From Taudactylus pleione (taxonomy: Eukaryota > Chordata > Amphibia > Anura > Myobatrachidae): a stretch of 64,000 bases of DNA. Positions 49,825 through 63,158 of this stretch are shown in pieces. The stretch's first letter is position 1. Every line of letters starts with the position of its first letter. The stretch lies in contig JAUIMM010000202.1 in NCBI GenBank assembly GCA_031769625.1, positions 7,178,001-7,242,000 on the forward strand. Direction: 5' to 3'. The position numbers and the translations under genes were made by a program. The notes under the pieces were generated by a model. It searched no databases and had not been told where the DNA came from. It saw only the letters and a program-made list of their open reading frames with translations.

Positions 49825-50712
49825 TTAATCTTTACAGTTTGAGGATTTCCAAAAAGGAGAAACAGTGCAAACGCACCTGCTAAAGATCCAGCGATGGCGG
49901 CAAGCGTCACGGAATGACCCTTCTTCTGACAGGTAAGTGCTACTAATGGAAGTCATCAAGCAGACACTTCCTGCCAGAATACTGTGTATGCTTTGATCAT
50001 CCCGAATTTTCATCCTACTGATCATGGAGCTCCATGGGGTCCCACATAGTAAACACTGTCATTCCTCTGCAAATGACTAATGTCTCTATCTTCTCAGCAA
50101 AAGACTCCTAAGTTCCATCTTGACTGTAGACAACATCAGCAGTGGAGAAGAAGGCCAGCCATTTACCTCTTGGCATCAGGGTGGAGACCAAACAGTGGTC
50201 AAAGAAAGATTCCTTCTAAATTGGTGTACTCTACCGCTGTATTACGACACTTTATTACATTGTTTGGCATCATATTTACCTAATGTTATCTGCCGTAGCA
50301 TTTTGTCCCTATATAAAATGTTGATGTATCACTGTTATGAATTGTTATCTGCTGCATTTTAACTTCATGTTTAACATTGTTATATATGTTATACACTTTT
50401 TACCTGTATGACATAGTATAATGTGCTTATATTACCATCATGCATTGTCTATATTATTTGTACATTGCTGCAGTATTGTTTTAAGATTAAATTGTAATAT
50501 AATAGTTATATGTTGTTGACTTAAGCATATTTGCCTCTGTATAAAGCATTGTTATGTATTATGTTAATACAATGTTATCGTTTGCAAAAAAAGTGTTCAA
50601 TAAATTAATGTATTGTGTTTATACATTGTTGTGTTGGAGAAAAGGGTCTTGATTCCCTGATTAGCTCAAAAATAGCTTAAATTTAAAATGGTATTTCATA
50701 ACTAGCTAAGCC
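49825..50712 (+). repeat. U61, type r
   Basis: Cassette intact, with a private GAGGATTTCC change. Confidence 0.9.
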
Positions 50713-51600
50713 TTAATCTTTACAGTTTGAGGCTTTCCAAAAAGGAGAAACAGTGCAAACTCACCTGCTAAAGATCCAGCGATGGTGGCAAACCTCACGG
50801 AATGATCCTTCTTGTGACAGGTAAGTGCTACTAATGGAAGTCATCAAGCAGACACTTCCTGACAAAATACTGTGTATGCTTTGATCATCCAGAACTTTCA
50901 TCCTACTGATCCTGGAGCTCCATGGGGTCCCACATAGTGAACACTGTCATTCCTCTGCAAATGACTCAGGTCTCTATCTTCTCAAAAAAATACTCCTAAG
51001 TTCCATCTTGACTGTAGACAACATCAGCAGTGGAGAAGAAGGCCAGCCATTTACCTCTTGGCATCAGGGTGGAGACCAAACAGTGGTCAAAGAAAGATTC
51101 CTTCTAAATTGGTGTACTCTACCGCTGTATTACGACACATTATTACATTGTTTGGCATCATATTTACCTAATGTTATCTGCCGTAGCATTTTGTCCCTAT
51201 ATAAAATGTTGATGTATCACTGTTATGAATTGTTATCTGCTGCATTTTAACTTTATGTTTAACATTGTTATATATGTTATACACTTTTTACCTGTATGAC
51301 ATAGTATAATGTGCTTATATTACCATCATGCATTATCTATATTATTTGTACATAGCCGCAGTATTATGTTTTAAGATTAAATTGTAATGTAATAGTTATA
51401 TGTTGTTGACTTAAGCATATTTGCCTCTGTATAAAGCATTGTTATGTATTATGTTAATACAATGTTATCGTTTGCAAAAAAGTGTTCAATAAATAAATGT
51501 ATTGTGTTTATACATTGTTGTTTGGAGAAAAGGGTCTTGATTCCCTGATTGGCTCAAAAATGGTTTAAATTTAAAACGGTGTTTCATAACTAGCTAAGCC
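50713..51600 (+). repeat. U62, type t
   Basis: Copy of U58 at 3556 bp with TACATAGCCGCAG in the 3'UTR, a change passed on to U66. Confidence 0.9.
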
Positions 51601-52490
51601 TTAATCTTTACAGTTTGAGGCTTTCCAAAAAGGAGAAACAGTGCAAACGCACCTGCTAAAGATCCAGCGATGGCGGCAAACCTCACAGAATGATCCTTCT
51701 TCTGACAGGTAAGTGCTACTAATGGACGTCATCAAGCAGACACTTCCTGCTAAAAAACTGTGAATGTTTTGATCATCCAGAGCTTTCATCCTACTGATCC
51801 TGGAGCTCCATGTGGTCCCACGTAGTGAACACTGTCATTCCTCTGCAAATGACTCATGTTTCTATGTTCTCAGCAAAAGACTCCTAAGTTCCATCTTGAC
51901 TGTAGACAACATCAGCAGTGGAGAAGAAGGACAGCCATTAACCTCTTGGCATCAGGGTGGAGACCAAACAGTGGTCAAAGAAAGATTCCTTCTAAATTGG
52001 TGTACTCTACCGCTGTATTACGACACTTTATTATGTTGTTTGGCATCATATTTACCTAATGTTATCTGCCGTAGCATTTTGTCCCTATATAAAATGTTGA
52101 TGTATCACTGTTATGAATTGTTATCTGCTGCATTTTAACTTTATGTTTAGCATTATTATATATGTTATACACTTTTTACCTGTATGACATAGTATAATGT
52201 GCTTATATTACCATCATGCATTGTCTATATTATTTGTACATTGCCGCAGTATTATGTTTTAAGATTAAATTGTAATGTAATAGTTATATGTTGTTGACTT
52301 AAGCACATTTGCCTCTGTATATAGCATTGTTATGTATTATGTTAATACAATGTTATCTTTTGCAAAAATAGAGTTCAATAAATTAATGTATTGTGTTTAT
52401 ACATTGTTGTGTTGGAGAAAAGGGTCTTGATTCCCTGATTAGCTCAAAAATAGCTTAAATTTAAAATGGTGTTTCATAACTAGCTAAGCC
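51601..52490 (+). repeat. U63, type s
   Basis: Copy of U59 with the cassette intact. Confidence 0.9.
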
Positions 52491-53380
52491 TTAATCTTTA
52501 CAGTTTGAGGCTTTCCAAAAAGGAGAAACAGTGCAAACTCACCAGCTAAAGATCCAGCGATGGCGGCAAACCTCACGGAATGATCCTTCTTGTGACAGGT
52601 AAGTGCTACTAATGGAAGTCATCAAGCAGACACTTCCTGACAAAATACTGTGTATGCTTTGATCATCCAGAACTTTCATCCTACTGATCCTGGAGCTCCA
52701 TGGGGTCCCACATAGTGAACACTGTCATTCCTCTGCAAATGACTCAGGTCTCTATCTTCTCAAAAAAATACTCCTAAGTTCCATCTTGACTGTAGACAAC
52801 ATCAGCAGTGGAGAAGAAGGCCAGCCATTTAACTCTTGGCATCAGGGTGGAGACCAAACAGTGGTCAAAGAAAGATTCCTTCTAAATTGGTGTACTCTAC
52901 CGCTGTATTACGACACATTATTACATTGTTTGGCATCATATTTACCTAATGTTATCTGCCGTAGCATTTTGTCCCTATATAAAATGTTGATGTATCACTG
53001 TTATGAATTGTTATCTGCTGCATTTTAACTTTATGTTTAACATTGTTATATATGTTATACACTTTTTACCTGTATGACATAGTATAATGTGCTTATATTA
53101 CCATCATGCATTGTCTATATTATTTGTACATTGCCGCAGTATTATGTTTTAAGATTAAATTGTAATGTAATAGTTATATGTTGTTGACTTAAGCACATTT
53201 GCCTCTGTATATAGCATTGTTATGTATTATGTTAATACAATGTTATCTTTTGCAAAAATAGAGTTCAATAAATTAATGTATTGTGTTTATACATTGTTGT
53301 GTTGGAGAAAAGGGTCTTGATTCCCTGATTGGCTCAAAAATAGCTTAAATTTAAAATGGTGTTTCATAACTAGCAAAGCC
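52491..53380 (+). repeat. U64, type u
   Basis: Copy of U60 with CACCAGCTA in exon A. Confidence 0.9.
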
Positions 53381-54268
53381 TTAATCTTTACAGTTTGAGG
53401 CTTTCCAAAAAGGAGAAACAGTGCAAACGCACCTGCTAAAGATCCAGCGATGGCGGCAAGCGTCACGGAATGACCCTTCTTCTGACAGGTAAGTGCTACT
53501 AATGGAAGTCATCAAGCAGACACTTCCTGCCAGAATACTGTGTATGCTTTGATCATCCCGAATTTTCATCCTACTGATCATGGAGCTCCATGGGGTCCCA
53601 CATAGTAAACACTGTCATTCCTCTGCAAATGACTAATGTCTCTATCTTCTCAGCAAAAGACTCCTAAGTTCCATCTTGACTGTAGACAACATCAGCAGTG
53701 GAGAAGAAGGCCAGCCATTTACCTCTTGGCATCAGGGTGGAGACCAAACAGTGGTCAAAGAAAGATTCCTTCTAAATTGGTGTACTCTACCGCTGTATTA
53801 CGACACTTTATTACATTGTTTGGCATCATATTTACCTAATGTTATCTGCCGTAGCATTTTGTCCCTATATAAAATGTTGATGTATCACTGTTATGAATTG
53901 TTATCTGCTGCATTTTAACTTCATGTTTAACATTGTTATATATGTTATACACTTTTTACCTGTATGACATAGTATAATGTGCTTATATTACCATCATGCA
54001 TTGTCTATATTATTTGTACATTGCTGCAGTATTGTTTTAAGATTAAATTGTAATATAATAGTTATATGTTGTTGACTTAAGCATATTTGCCTCTGTATAA
54101 AGCATTGTTATGTATTATGTTAATACAATGTTATCGTTTGCAAAAAAAGTGTTCAATAAATTAATGTATTGTGTTTATACATTGTTGTGTTGGAGAAAAG
54201 GGTCTTGATTCCCTGATTAGCTCAAAAATAGCTTAAATTTAAAATGGTATTTCATAACTAGCTAAGCC
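53381..54268 (+). repeat. U65, type r
   Basis: Copy of U61 with the common GAGGCTTTCC. The cassette is intact. Confidence 0.9.
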
Positions 54269-55156
54269 TTAATCTTTACAGTTTGAGGCTTTCCAAAAAG
54301 GAGAAACAGTGCAAACTCACCTGCTAAAGATCCAGCGATGGTGGCAAACCTCACGGAATGATCCTTCTTGTGACAGGTAAGTGCTACTAATGGAAGTCAT
54401 CAAGCAGACACTTCCTGACAAAATACTGTGTATGCTTTGATCATCCAGAACTTTCATCCTACTGATCCTGGAGCTCCATGGGGTCCCACATAGTGAACAC
54501 TGTCATTCCTCTGCAAATGACTCAGGTCTCTATCTTCTCAAAAAAATACTCCTAAGTTCCATCTTGACTGTAGACAACATCAGCAGTGGAGAAGAAGGCC
54601 AGCCATTTACCTCTTGGCATCAGGGTGGAGACCAAACAGTGGTCAAAGAAAGATTCCTTCTAAATTGGTGTACTCTACCGCTGTATTACGACACATTATT
54701 ACATTGTTTGGCATCATATTTACCTAATGTTATCTGCCGTAGCATTTTGTCCCTATATAAAATGTTGATGTATCACTGTTATGAATTGTTATCTGCTGCA
54801 TTTTAACTTTATGTTTAACATTGTTATATATGTTATACACTTTTTACCTGTATGACATAGTATAATGTGCTTATATTACCATCATGCATTATCTATATTA
54901 TTTGTACATAGCCGCAGTATTATGTTTTAAGATTAAATTGTAATGTAATAGTTATATGTTGTTGACTTAAGCATATTTGCCTCTGTATAAAGCATTGTTA
55001 TGTATTATGTTAATACAATGTTATCGTTTGCAAAAAAGTGTTCAATAAATAAATGTATTGTGTTTATACATTGTTGTTTGGAGAAAAGGGTCTTGATTCC
55101 CTGATTGGCTCAAAAATGGTTTAAATTTAAAACGGTGTTTCATAACTAGCTAAGCC
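54269..55156 (+). repeat. U66, type t
   Basis: Copy of U62, sharing TACATAGCCGCAG. Confidence 0.9.
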
Positions 55157-56046
55157 TTAATCTTTACAGTTTGAGGCTTTCCAAAAAGGAGAAACAGTGC
55201 AAACGCACCTGCTAAAGATCCAGCGATGGCGGCAAACCTCACAGAATGATCCTTCTTCTGACAGGTAAGTGCTACTAATGGACGTCATCAAGCAGACACT
55301 TCCTGCTAAAAAACTGTGAATGTTTTGATCATCCAGAGCTTTCATCCTACTGATCCTGGAGCTCCATGTGGTCCCACGTAGTGAACACTGTCATTCCTCT
55401 GCAAATGACTCATGTTTCTATGTTCTCAGCAAAAGACTCCTAAGTTCCATCTTGACTGTAGACAACATCAGCAGTGGAGAAGAAGGACAGCCATTAACCT
55501 CTTGGCATCAGGGTGGAGACCAAACAGTGGTCAAAGAAAGATTCCTTCTAAATTGGTGTACTCTACCGCTGTATTACGACACTTTATTATGTTGTTTGGC
55601 ATCATATTTACCTAATGTTATCTGCCGTAGCATTTTGTCCCTATATAAAATGTTGATGTATCACTGTTATGAATTGTTATCTGCTGCATTTTAACTTTAT
55701 GTTTAGCATTATTATATATGTTATACACTTTTTACCTGTATGACATAGTATAATGTGCTTATATTACCATCATGCATTGTCTATATTATTTGTACATTGC
55801 CGCAGTATTATGTTTTAAGATTAAATTGTAATGTAATAGTTATATGTTGTTGACTTAAGCACATTTGCCTCTGTATATAGCATTGTTATGTATTATGTTA
55901 ATACAATGTTATCTTTTGCAAAAATAGATTTCAATAAATTAATGTATTGTGTTTATACATTGTTGTGTTGGAGAAAAGGGTCTTGATTCCCTGATTAGCT
56001 CAAAAATTACTTAAATTTAAAATGGTGTTTCATAACTAGCTAAGCC
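55157..56046 (+). repeat. U67, type s
   Basis: Cassette intact, with private AATAGATTTC before AATAAA. Confidence 0.9.
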
Positions 56047-56935
56047 TTAATCTTTACAGTTTGAGGCTTTCCAAAAAGGAGAAACAGTGCAAACTCACCT
56101 GCTAAAGATCCAGCGATGGCGGCAAACCTCACGGAATGATCCTTCTTGTGACAGGTAAGTGCTACTAATGGAAGTCATCAAGCAGACACTTCCTGACAAA
56201 ATACTGTGTATGCTTTGATCATCCAGAACTTTCATCCTACTGATCCTGGAGCTCCATGGGGTCCCACATAGTGAACACTGTCATTCCTCTGCAAATGACT
56301 CAGGTCTCTATCTTCTCAAAAAAATACTCCTAAGTTCCATCTTGACTGTAGACAACATCAGCAGTGGAGAAGAAGGCCAGCCATTTAACTCTTGGCATCA
56401 GGGTGGAGACCAAACAGTGGTCAAAGAAAGATTCCTTCTAAATTGGTGTACTCTACCGCTGTATTACGACACATTATTACATTGTTTGGCATCATATTTA
56501 CCTAATGTTATCTGCCGTAGCATTTTGTCCCTATATAAAATGTTGATGTATCACTGTTATGAATTGTTATCTGCTGCATTTTAACTTTATGTTTAACATT
56601 GTTATATATGTTATACACTTTTTACCTGTATGACATAGTATAATGTGCTTATATTACCATCATGCATTATCTATATTATTTGTACATTGCCGCAGTATTA
56701 TGTTTTAAGATTAAATTGTAATGTAATAGTTATATGTTGTTGACTTAAGCATATTTGCCTCTGTATAAAGCATTGTTATGTATTATGTTAATACAATGTT
56801 ATCGTTTGCAAAAAAGTGTTCAATAAATAAATGTATTGTGTTTATACATTGTTGTGTTGGAGAAAAGGGTCTTGATTCCCTGATTGGCTCAAAAATGGTT
56901 TAAATTTAAAACGGTGTTTCATAACTAGCTAAGCC
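56047..56935 (+). repeat. U68, type u, variant 3' end
   Basis: Exon A has CACCTGCTA rather than CACCAGCTA. The exon B acceptor is lost. The 3' part is of the AATAAATAAA kind, unlike U60 and U64, so this is probably another exchange product. Confidence 0.87.
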
Positions 56936-57822
56936 TTAATCTTTACAGTTTGAGGCTTTCCAAAAAGGAGAAACAGTGCAAACGCACCTGCTAAAGATCC
57001 AGCGATGGCGGCAAACCTCACAGAATGATCCTTCTTCTGACAGGTAAGTGCTACTAATGGACGTCATCAAGCAGACACTTCCTGCCAAAAAACTGTGTAT
57101 GTTTTGATCATCCAGAGCTTTCATCCTACTGATCCTGGAGCTCCATGGGGTCCCACGTAGTGAACACTGTCATTCCTCTGCAAATGACTCATGTTTCTAT
57201 CTTCTCAGCAAAAGACTCCTAAGTTCCATCTTGACTGTAGACAACATCAGCAGTGGAGAAGAAGGACAGCCATTAACCTCTTGGCATCAGGGTGGAGACC
57301 AAACAGTGGTCAAAGATAGATTCCTTCTAAATTGGTGTACTCTACCGCTGTATTACGACACTTTATTATGTTGTTTGGCATCATATTTACCTAATGTTAT
57401 CTGCCGTAGCATTTTGTCCCTATATAAAATGTTGATGTATCACTGTTATGAATTGTTATCTGCTGCATTTTAACTTTATGTTTAATATTGTTATATATGT
57501 TATACACTTTTTACCTGTATGACATAGTATAATGTGCTTATATTACCATCATGCATTATCTATATTATTTGTACATTGCCGCAGTATTGTTTTAAGATTA
57601 AATTGTAATGTAATAGTTATATGTTGTTGACTTAAGCATATTTGCCTCTGTATAAAGCATTGTTATGTATTATGTTAATACAATGTTATCGTTTGCAAAA
57701 AAGTGTTCAATAAATTAATGTATTGTGTTTATACATTGTTGTGTTGGAGAAAAGGGTCTTGATTCCCTGATTGGCTCAAAAATGGTTTAAATTTAAAATG
57801 GTGTTTCATAACTAGCTAAGCC
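56936..57822 (+). repeat. U69, type v
   Basis: Cassette intact. Exon B has a Glu-to-Asp change (AAAGATAGATTC) and the 3'UTR has TTTAATATTG. Confidence 0.9.
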
Positions 57823-58712
57823 TTAATCTTTACAGTTTGAGGCTTTCCAAAAAGGAGAAACAGTGCAAACGCACCTGCTAAGGATCCAGTGATGGCGGCA
57901 AACCTCACGGAATGATACTTCTTCTGACAGGTAAGTGCTACTAATGGAAGTCATCAAGCAGAAACTTCCTGCCAAAATACTGCGTATGCTTTGATCATCC
58001 AGAACTTTCATCCTACTGATCCAGGAGCTCCATGGGGTCCCACGTAGTGAACAGTGTCATTCCTCTGCAAATGACTCATGTCTCTATCTTCTCAGCAAAA
58101 GACTACTAAGTTGCATCTTCACTGTAGACAACATCAGCAGTGGAGAAGAAGGCCAGCCATGTACCTCTTGGCATCAGGGTGGAGACCAAACAGTGGTCAA
58201 AAAAAGATTCCTTCTAAATTGGTGTACTCTACTGCTGTATTACGACACTTTATTATATTGTTTGGCATCATATTTACCTAATGTTATCTGCCGTAGCATT
58301 TTGGCCCTATATAAAATGTTGATGTATCACTGTTATGAATTGTTATCTGCTGCATTTTAACTTTATGTTTAGCATTATTATATATGTTATACACTTAATA
58401 CCTGTATGACATAGTATAATGTGCTTATATTACCATCATGCATTGTCTATATTATTTGTACATTGCCGCAGTATTATGTTTTAAGATTAAATTGTAATGT
58501 AATAGTTATATGTTGTTGACTTAAGCACATTTGCCTCTGTATATAGCATTGTTATGTATTATATTAATACAATGTTATCTTTTGCAAAAATAGAGTTCAA
58601 TAAATTAATGTATTGTGTTTATACATTGTTGTGTTGGAGAAAAGGGTCTTGATTCCCTGATTAGCTCAAAAATAGCTTAAATTTAAAATGGTATTTCATA
58701 ACTAGCTAAGCC
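57823..58712 (+). repeat. U70, type w (q-like)
   Basis: TGA in exon A. Private GATACTTC and GCAGAAACTT changes, shared only with U74. Confidence 0.9.
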
Positions 58713-59600
58713 TTAATCTTTACAGTTTGAGGCTTTCCAAAAAGGAGAAACAGTGCAAACTCACCTGCTAAAGATCCAGCGATGGTGGCAAACCTCACGG
58801 AATGATCCTTCTTGTGACAGGTAAGTGCTACTAATGGAAGTCATCAAGCAGACACTTCCTGACAAAATACTGTGTATGCTTTGATCATCCAGAACTTTCA
58901 TCCTACTGATCCTGGAGCTCCATGGGGTCCCACATAGTGAACACTGTCATTCCTCTGCAAATGACTCAGGTCTCTATCTTCTCAAAAAAATACTCCTAAG
59001 TTCCATCTTGACTGTAGACAACATCAGCAGTGGAGAAGAAGGCCAGCCATTTACCTCTTGGCATCAGGGTGGAGACCAAACAGTGGTCAAAGAAAGATTC
59101 CTTCTAAATTGGTGTACTCTACCGCTGTATTACGACACATTATTACATTGTTTGGCATCATATTTACCTAATGTTATCTGCCGTAGCATTTTGTCCCTAT
59201 ATAAAATGTTGATGTATCACTGTTATGAATTGTTATCTGCTGCATTTTAACTTTATGTTTAACATTGTTATATATGTTATACACTTTTTACCTGTATGAC
59301 ATAGTATAATGTGCTTATATTACCATCATGCATTATCTATATTATTTGTACATTGCCGCAGTATTATGTTTTAAGATTAAATTGTAATGTAATAGTTATA
59401 TGTTGTTGACTTAAGCATATTTGCCTCTGTATAAAGCATTGTTATGTATTATGTTAATACAATGTTATCGTTTGCAAAAAAGTGTTCAATAAATAAATGT
59501 ATTGTGTTTATACATTGTTGTTTGGAGAAAAGGGTCTTGATTCCCTGATTGGCTCAAAAATGGTTTAAATTTAAAACGGTGTTTCATAACTAGCTAAGCC
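58713..59600 (+). repeat. U71, type t
   Basis: Copy of U66 at 4444 bp but with the common TACATTGCCGC. The exon B acceptor is lost. Confidence 0.9.
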
Positions 59601-60490
59601 TTAATCTTTACAGTTTGAGGCTTTCCAAAAAGGAGAAACAGTGCAAACGCACCTGCTAAAGATCCAGCGATGGCGGCAAACCTCACAGAATGATCCTTCT
59701 TCTGACAGGTAAGTGCTACTAATGGACGTCATCAAGCAGACACTTCCTGCTAAAAAACTGTGAATGTTTTGATCATCCAGAGCTTTCATCCTACTGATCC
59801 TGGAGCTCCATGTGGTCCCACGTAGTGAACACTGTCATTCCTCTGCAAATGACTCATGTTTCTATGTTCTCAGCAAAAGACTCCTAAGTTCCATCTTGAC
59901 TGTAGACAACATCAGCAGTGGAGAAGAAGGACAGCCATTAACCTCTTGGCATCAGGGTGGAGACCAAACAGTGGTCAAAGAAAGATTCCTTCTAAATTGG
60001 TGTACTCTACCGCTGTATTACGACACTTTATTATGTTGTTTGGCATCATATTTACCTAATGTTATCTGCCGTAGCATTTTGTCCCTATATAAAATGTTGA
60101 TGTATCACTGTTATGAATTGTTATCTGCTGCATTTTAACTTTATGTTTAGCATTATTATATATGTTATACACTTTTTACCTGTATGACATAGTATAATGT
60201 GCTTATATTACCATCATGCATTGTCTATATTATTTGTACATTGCCGCAGTATTATGTTTTAAGATTACATTGTAATGTAATAGTTATATGTTGTTGACTT
60301 AAGCACATTTGCCTCTGTATATAGCATTGTTATGTATTATGTTAATACAATGTTATCTTTTGCAAAAATAGAGTTCAATAAATTAATGTATTGTGTTTAT
60401 ACATTGTTGTGTTGGAGAAAAGGGTCTTGATTCCCTGATTAGCTCAAAAATAGCTTAAATTTAAAATGGTGTTTCATAACTAGCTAAGCC
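59601..60490 (+). repeat. U72, type s
   Basis: Copy of U67 with the cassette intact. Private GATTACATTG in the 3'UTR. Confidence 0.9.
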
Positions 60491-61379
60491 TTAATCTTTA
60501 CAGTTTGAGGCTTTCCAAAAAGGAGAAACAGTGCAAACTCACCTGCTAAAGATCCAGCGATGGCGGCAAACCTCACGGAATGATCCTTCTTGTGACAGGT
60601 AAGTGCTACTAATGGAAGTCATCAAGCAGACACTTCCTGACAAAATACTGTGTATGCTTTGATCATCCAGAACTTTCATCCTACTGATCCTGGAGCTCCA
60701 TGGGGTCCCACATAGTGAACACTGTCATTCCTCTGCAAATGACTCAGGTCTCTATCTTCTCAAAAAAATACTCCTAAGTTCCATCTTGACTGTAGACAAC
60801 ATCAGCAGTGGAGAAGAAGGCCAGCCATTTAACTCTTGGCATCAGGGTGGAGACCAAACAGTGGTCAAAGAAAGATTCCTTCTAAATTGGTGTACTCTAC
60901 CGCTGTATTACGACACATTATTACATTGTTTGGCATCATATTTACCTAATGTTATCTGCCGTAGCATTTTGTCCCTATATAAAATGTTGATGTATCACTG
61001 TTATGAATTGTTATCTGCTGCATTTTAACTTTATGTTTAATATTGTTATATATGTTATACACTTTTTACCTGTATGACATAGTATAATGTGCTTATATTA
61101 CCATCATGCATTATCTATATTATTTGTACATTGCCGCAGTATTATGTTTTAAGATTAAATTGTAATGTAATAGTTATATGTTGTTGACTTAAGCATATTT
61201 GCCTCTGTATAAAGCATTGTTATGTATTATGTTAATACAATGTTATCGTTTGCAAAAAAGTGTTCAATAAATTAATGTATTGTGTTTATACATTGTTGTG
61301 TTGGAGAAAAGGGTCTTGATTCCCTGATTGGCTCAAAAATGGTTTAAATTTAAAATGGTGTTTCATAACTAGCTAAGCC
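60491..61379 (+). repeat. U73, type u to v
   Basis: Exon A and exon B are as in U68. From about 61,040 (TTTAATATTG) it follows U69. Confidence 0.87.
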
Positions 61380-62269
61380 TTAATCTTTACAGTTTGAGGC
61401 TTTCCAAAAAGGAGAAACAGTGCAAACGCACCTGCTAAGGATCCAGTGATGGCGGCAAACCTCACGGAATGATACTTCTTCTGACAGGTAAGTGCTACTA
61501 ATGGAAGTCATCAAGCAGAAACTTCCTGCCAAAATACTGCGTATGCTTTGATCATCCAGAACTTTCATCCTACTGATCCAGGAGCTCCATGGGGTCCCAC
61601 GTAGTGAACAGTGTCATTCCTCTGCAAATGACTCATGTCTCTATCTTCTCAGCAAAAGACTACTAAGTTGCATCTTCACTGTAGACAACATCAGCAGTGG
61701 AGAAGAAGGCCAGCCATGTACCTCTTGGCATCAGGGTGGAGACCAAACAGTGGTCAAAAAAAGATTCCTTCTAAATTGGTGTACTCTACTGCTGTATTAC
61801 GACACTTTATTATATTGTTTGGCATCATATTTACCTAATGTTATCTGCCGTAGCATTTTGGCCCTATATAAAATGTTGATGTATCACTGTTATGAATTGT
61901 TATCTGCTGCATTTTAACTTTATGTTTAGCATTATTATATATGTTATACACTTTTTACCTGTATGACATAGTATAATGTGCTTATATTACCATCATGCAT
62001 TGTCTATATTATTTGTACATTGCCGCAGTATTATGTTTTAAGATTAAATTGTAATGTAATAGTTATATGTTGTTGACTTAAGCACATTTGCCTCTGTATA
62101 TAGCATTGTTATGTATTATATTAATACAATGTTATCTTTTGCAAAAATAGAGTTCAATAAATTAATGTATTGTGTTTATACATTGTTGTGTTGGAGAAAA
62201 GGGTCTTGATTCCCTGATTGGCTCAAAAATAGCTTAAATTTAAAATGGTGTTTCATAACTAGCAAAGCC
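61380..62269 (+). repeat. 3557-bp spaced duplicate of 57,823-58,712
   Basis: U74 matches U70 including the private GATACTTC, GCAGAAACTT and TATTATATTAATAC variants. The last part of U70 has GATTAGCTC where U74 has GATTGGCTC. Confidence 0.9.
61380..62269 (+). repeat. U74, type w
   Basis: Copy of U70 at 3557 bp, with TGA in exon A. Confidence 0.9.
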
Positions 62270-63158
62270 TTAATCTTTACAGTTTGAGGCTTTCCAAAAA
62301 GGAGAAACAGTGCAAACGCACCTGCGAAAGATCCAGCGATGGCGGCAAACCTCACGGAATGATCCTTCTTGTGACAGGTAAGTGCTACTAATGGAAGTCA
62401 TCAAGCAGACACTTCCTGACAAAATACTGTGTATGCTTTGATCATCCAGAACTTTCATCCTACTGATCCTGGAGCTCCATGGGGTCCCACATAGTGAACA
62501 CTGTCATTCCTCTGCAAATGACTCAGGTCTCTATCTTCTCAAAAAAAGACTCCTAAGTTCCATCTTGACTGTAGACAACATCAGCAGTGGAGAAGAAGGC
62601 CAGCCATTTACCTCTTGGCATCAGGGTGGAGACCAAACAGTGGTCAAAGAAAGATTCCTTCTAAATTGGTGTACTCTACCGCTGTATTACGACACATTAT
62701 TACATTGTTTGGCATCATATTTACCTAATGTTATCTGCCGTAGTATTTTGTCCCTATATAAAATGTTGATGTATCACTGTTATGAATTGTTATCTGCTGC
62801 ATTTTAACTTTATGTTTAACATTGTTATATATGTTATACACTTTTTACCTGTATGACATAGAATAATGTGCTTATATTACCATCATGCATTATCTATATT
62901 ATTTGTACATTGCCGCAGTATTATGTTTTAAGATTAAATTGTAATGTAATAGTTATATGTTGTTGACTTAAGCATATTTGCCTCTGTATAAAGCATTGTT
63001 ATGTATTATGTTAATACAATGTTATCGTTTGCAAAAAAGTGTTCAATAAATTAATGTATTGTGTTTATACATTGTTGTGTTGGAGAAAAGGGTCTTGATT
63101 CCCTGATTGGCTCAAAAATGGTTTAAATTTATAACGGTGTTTCATAACTAGCTATGCC
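62270..63158 (+). repeat. U75
   Basis: Exon A is open with a private CTGCGAAAG. The exon B acceptor is lost (CTCAAAAAAAGACT). Exon B is open to 62,807. Confidence 0.9.

Larger units (their letters stand above)
46370..56935 (+). repeat. 3556-bp four-unit higher-order repeat, about three copies
   Basis: Exon B frames at 46,564, 50,120 and 53,676, and at 48,256, 51,812 and 55,368, are spaced exactly 3556 bp. The unit order is r t s u. Copies are almost identical; rare differences include GAGGATTTCC in U61 versus GAGGCTTTCC in U65. Confidence 0.93.
58713..61379 (+). repeat. 4444-bp spaced duplicate of 54,269-56,935
   Basis: U71-U73 (types t, s, u) correspond to U66-U68 at 4444 bp, a five-unit step. 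U73 changes near 61,040 to TTTAATATTG and the end pattern of U69. Confidence 0.9.
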
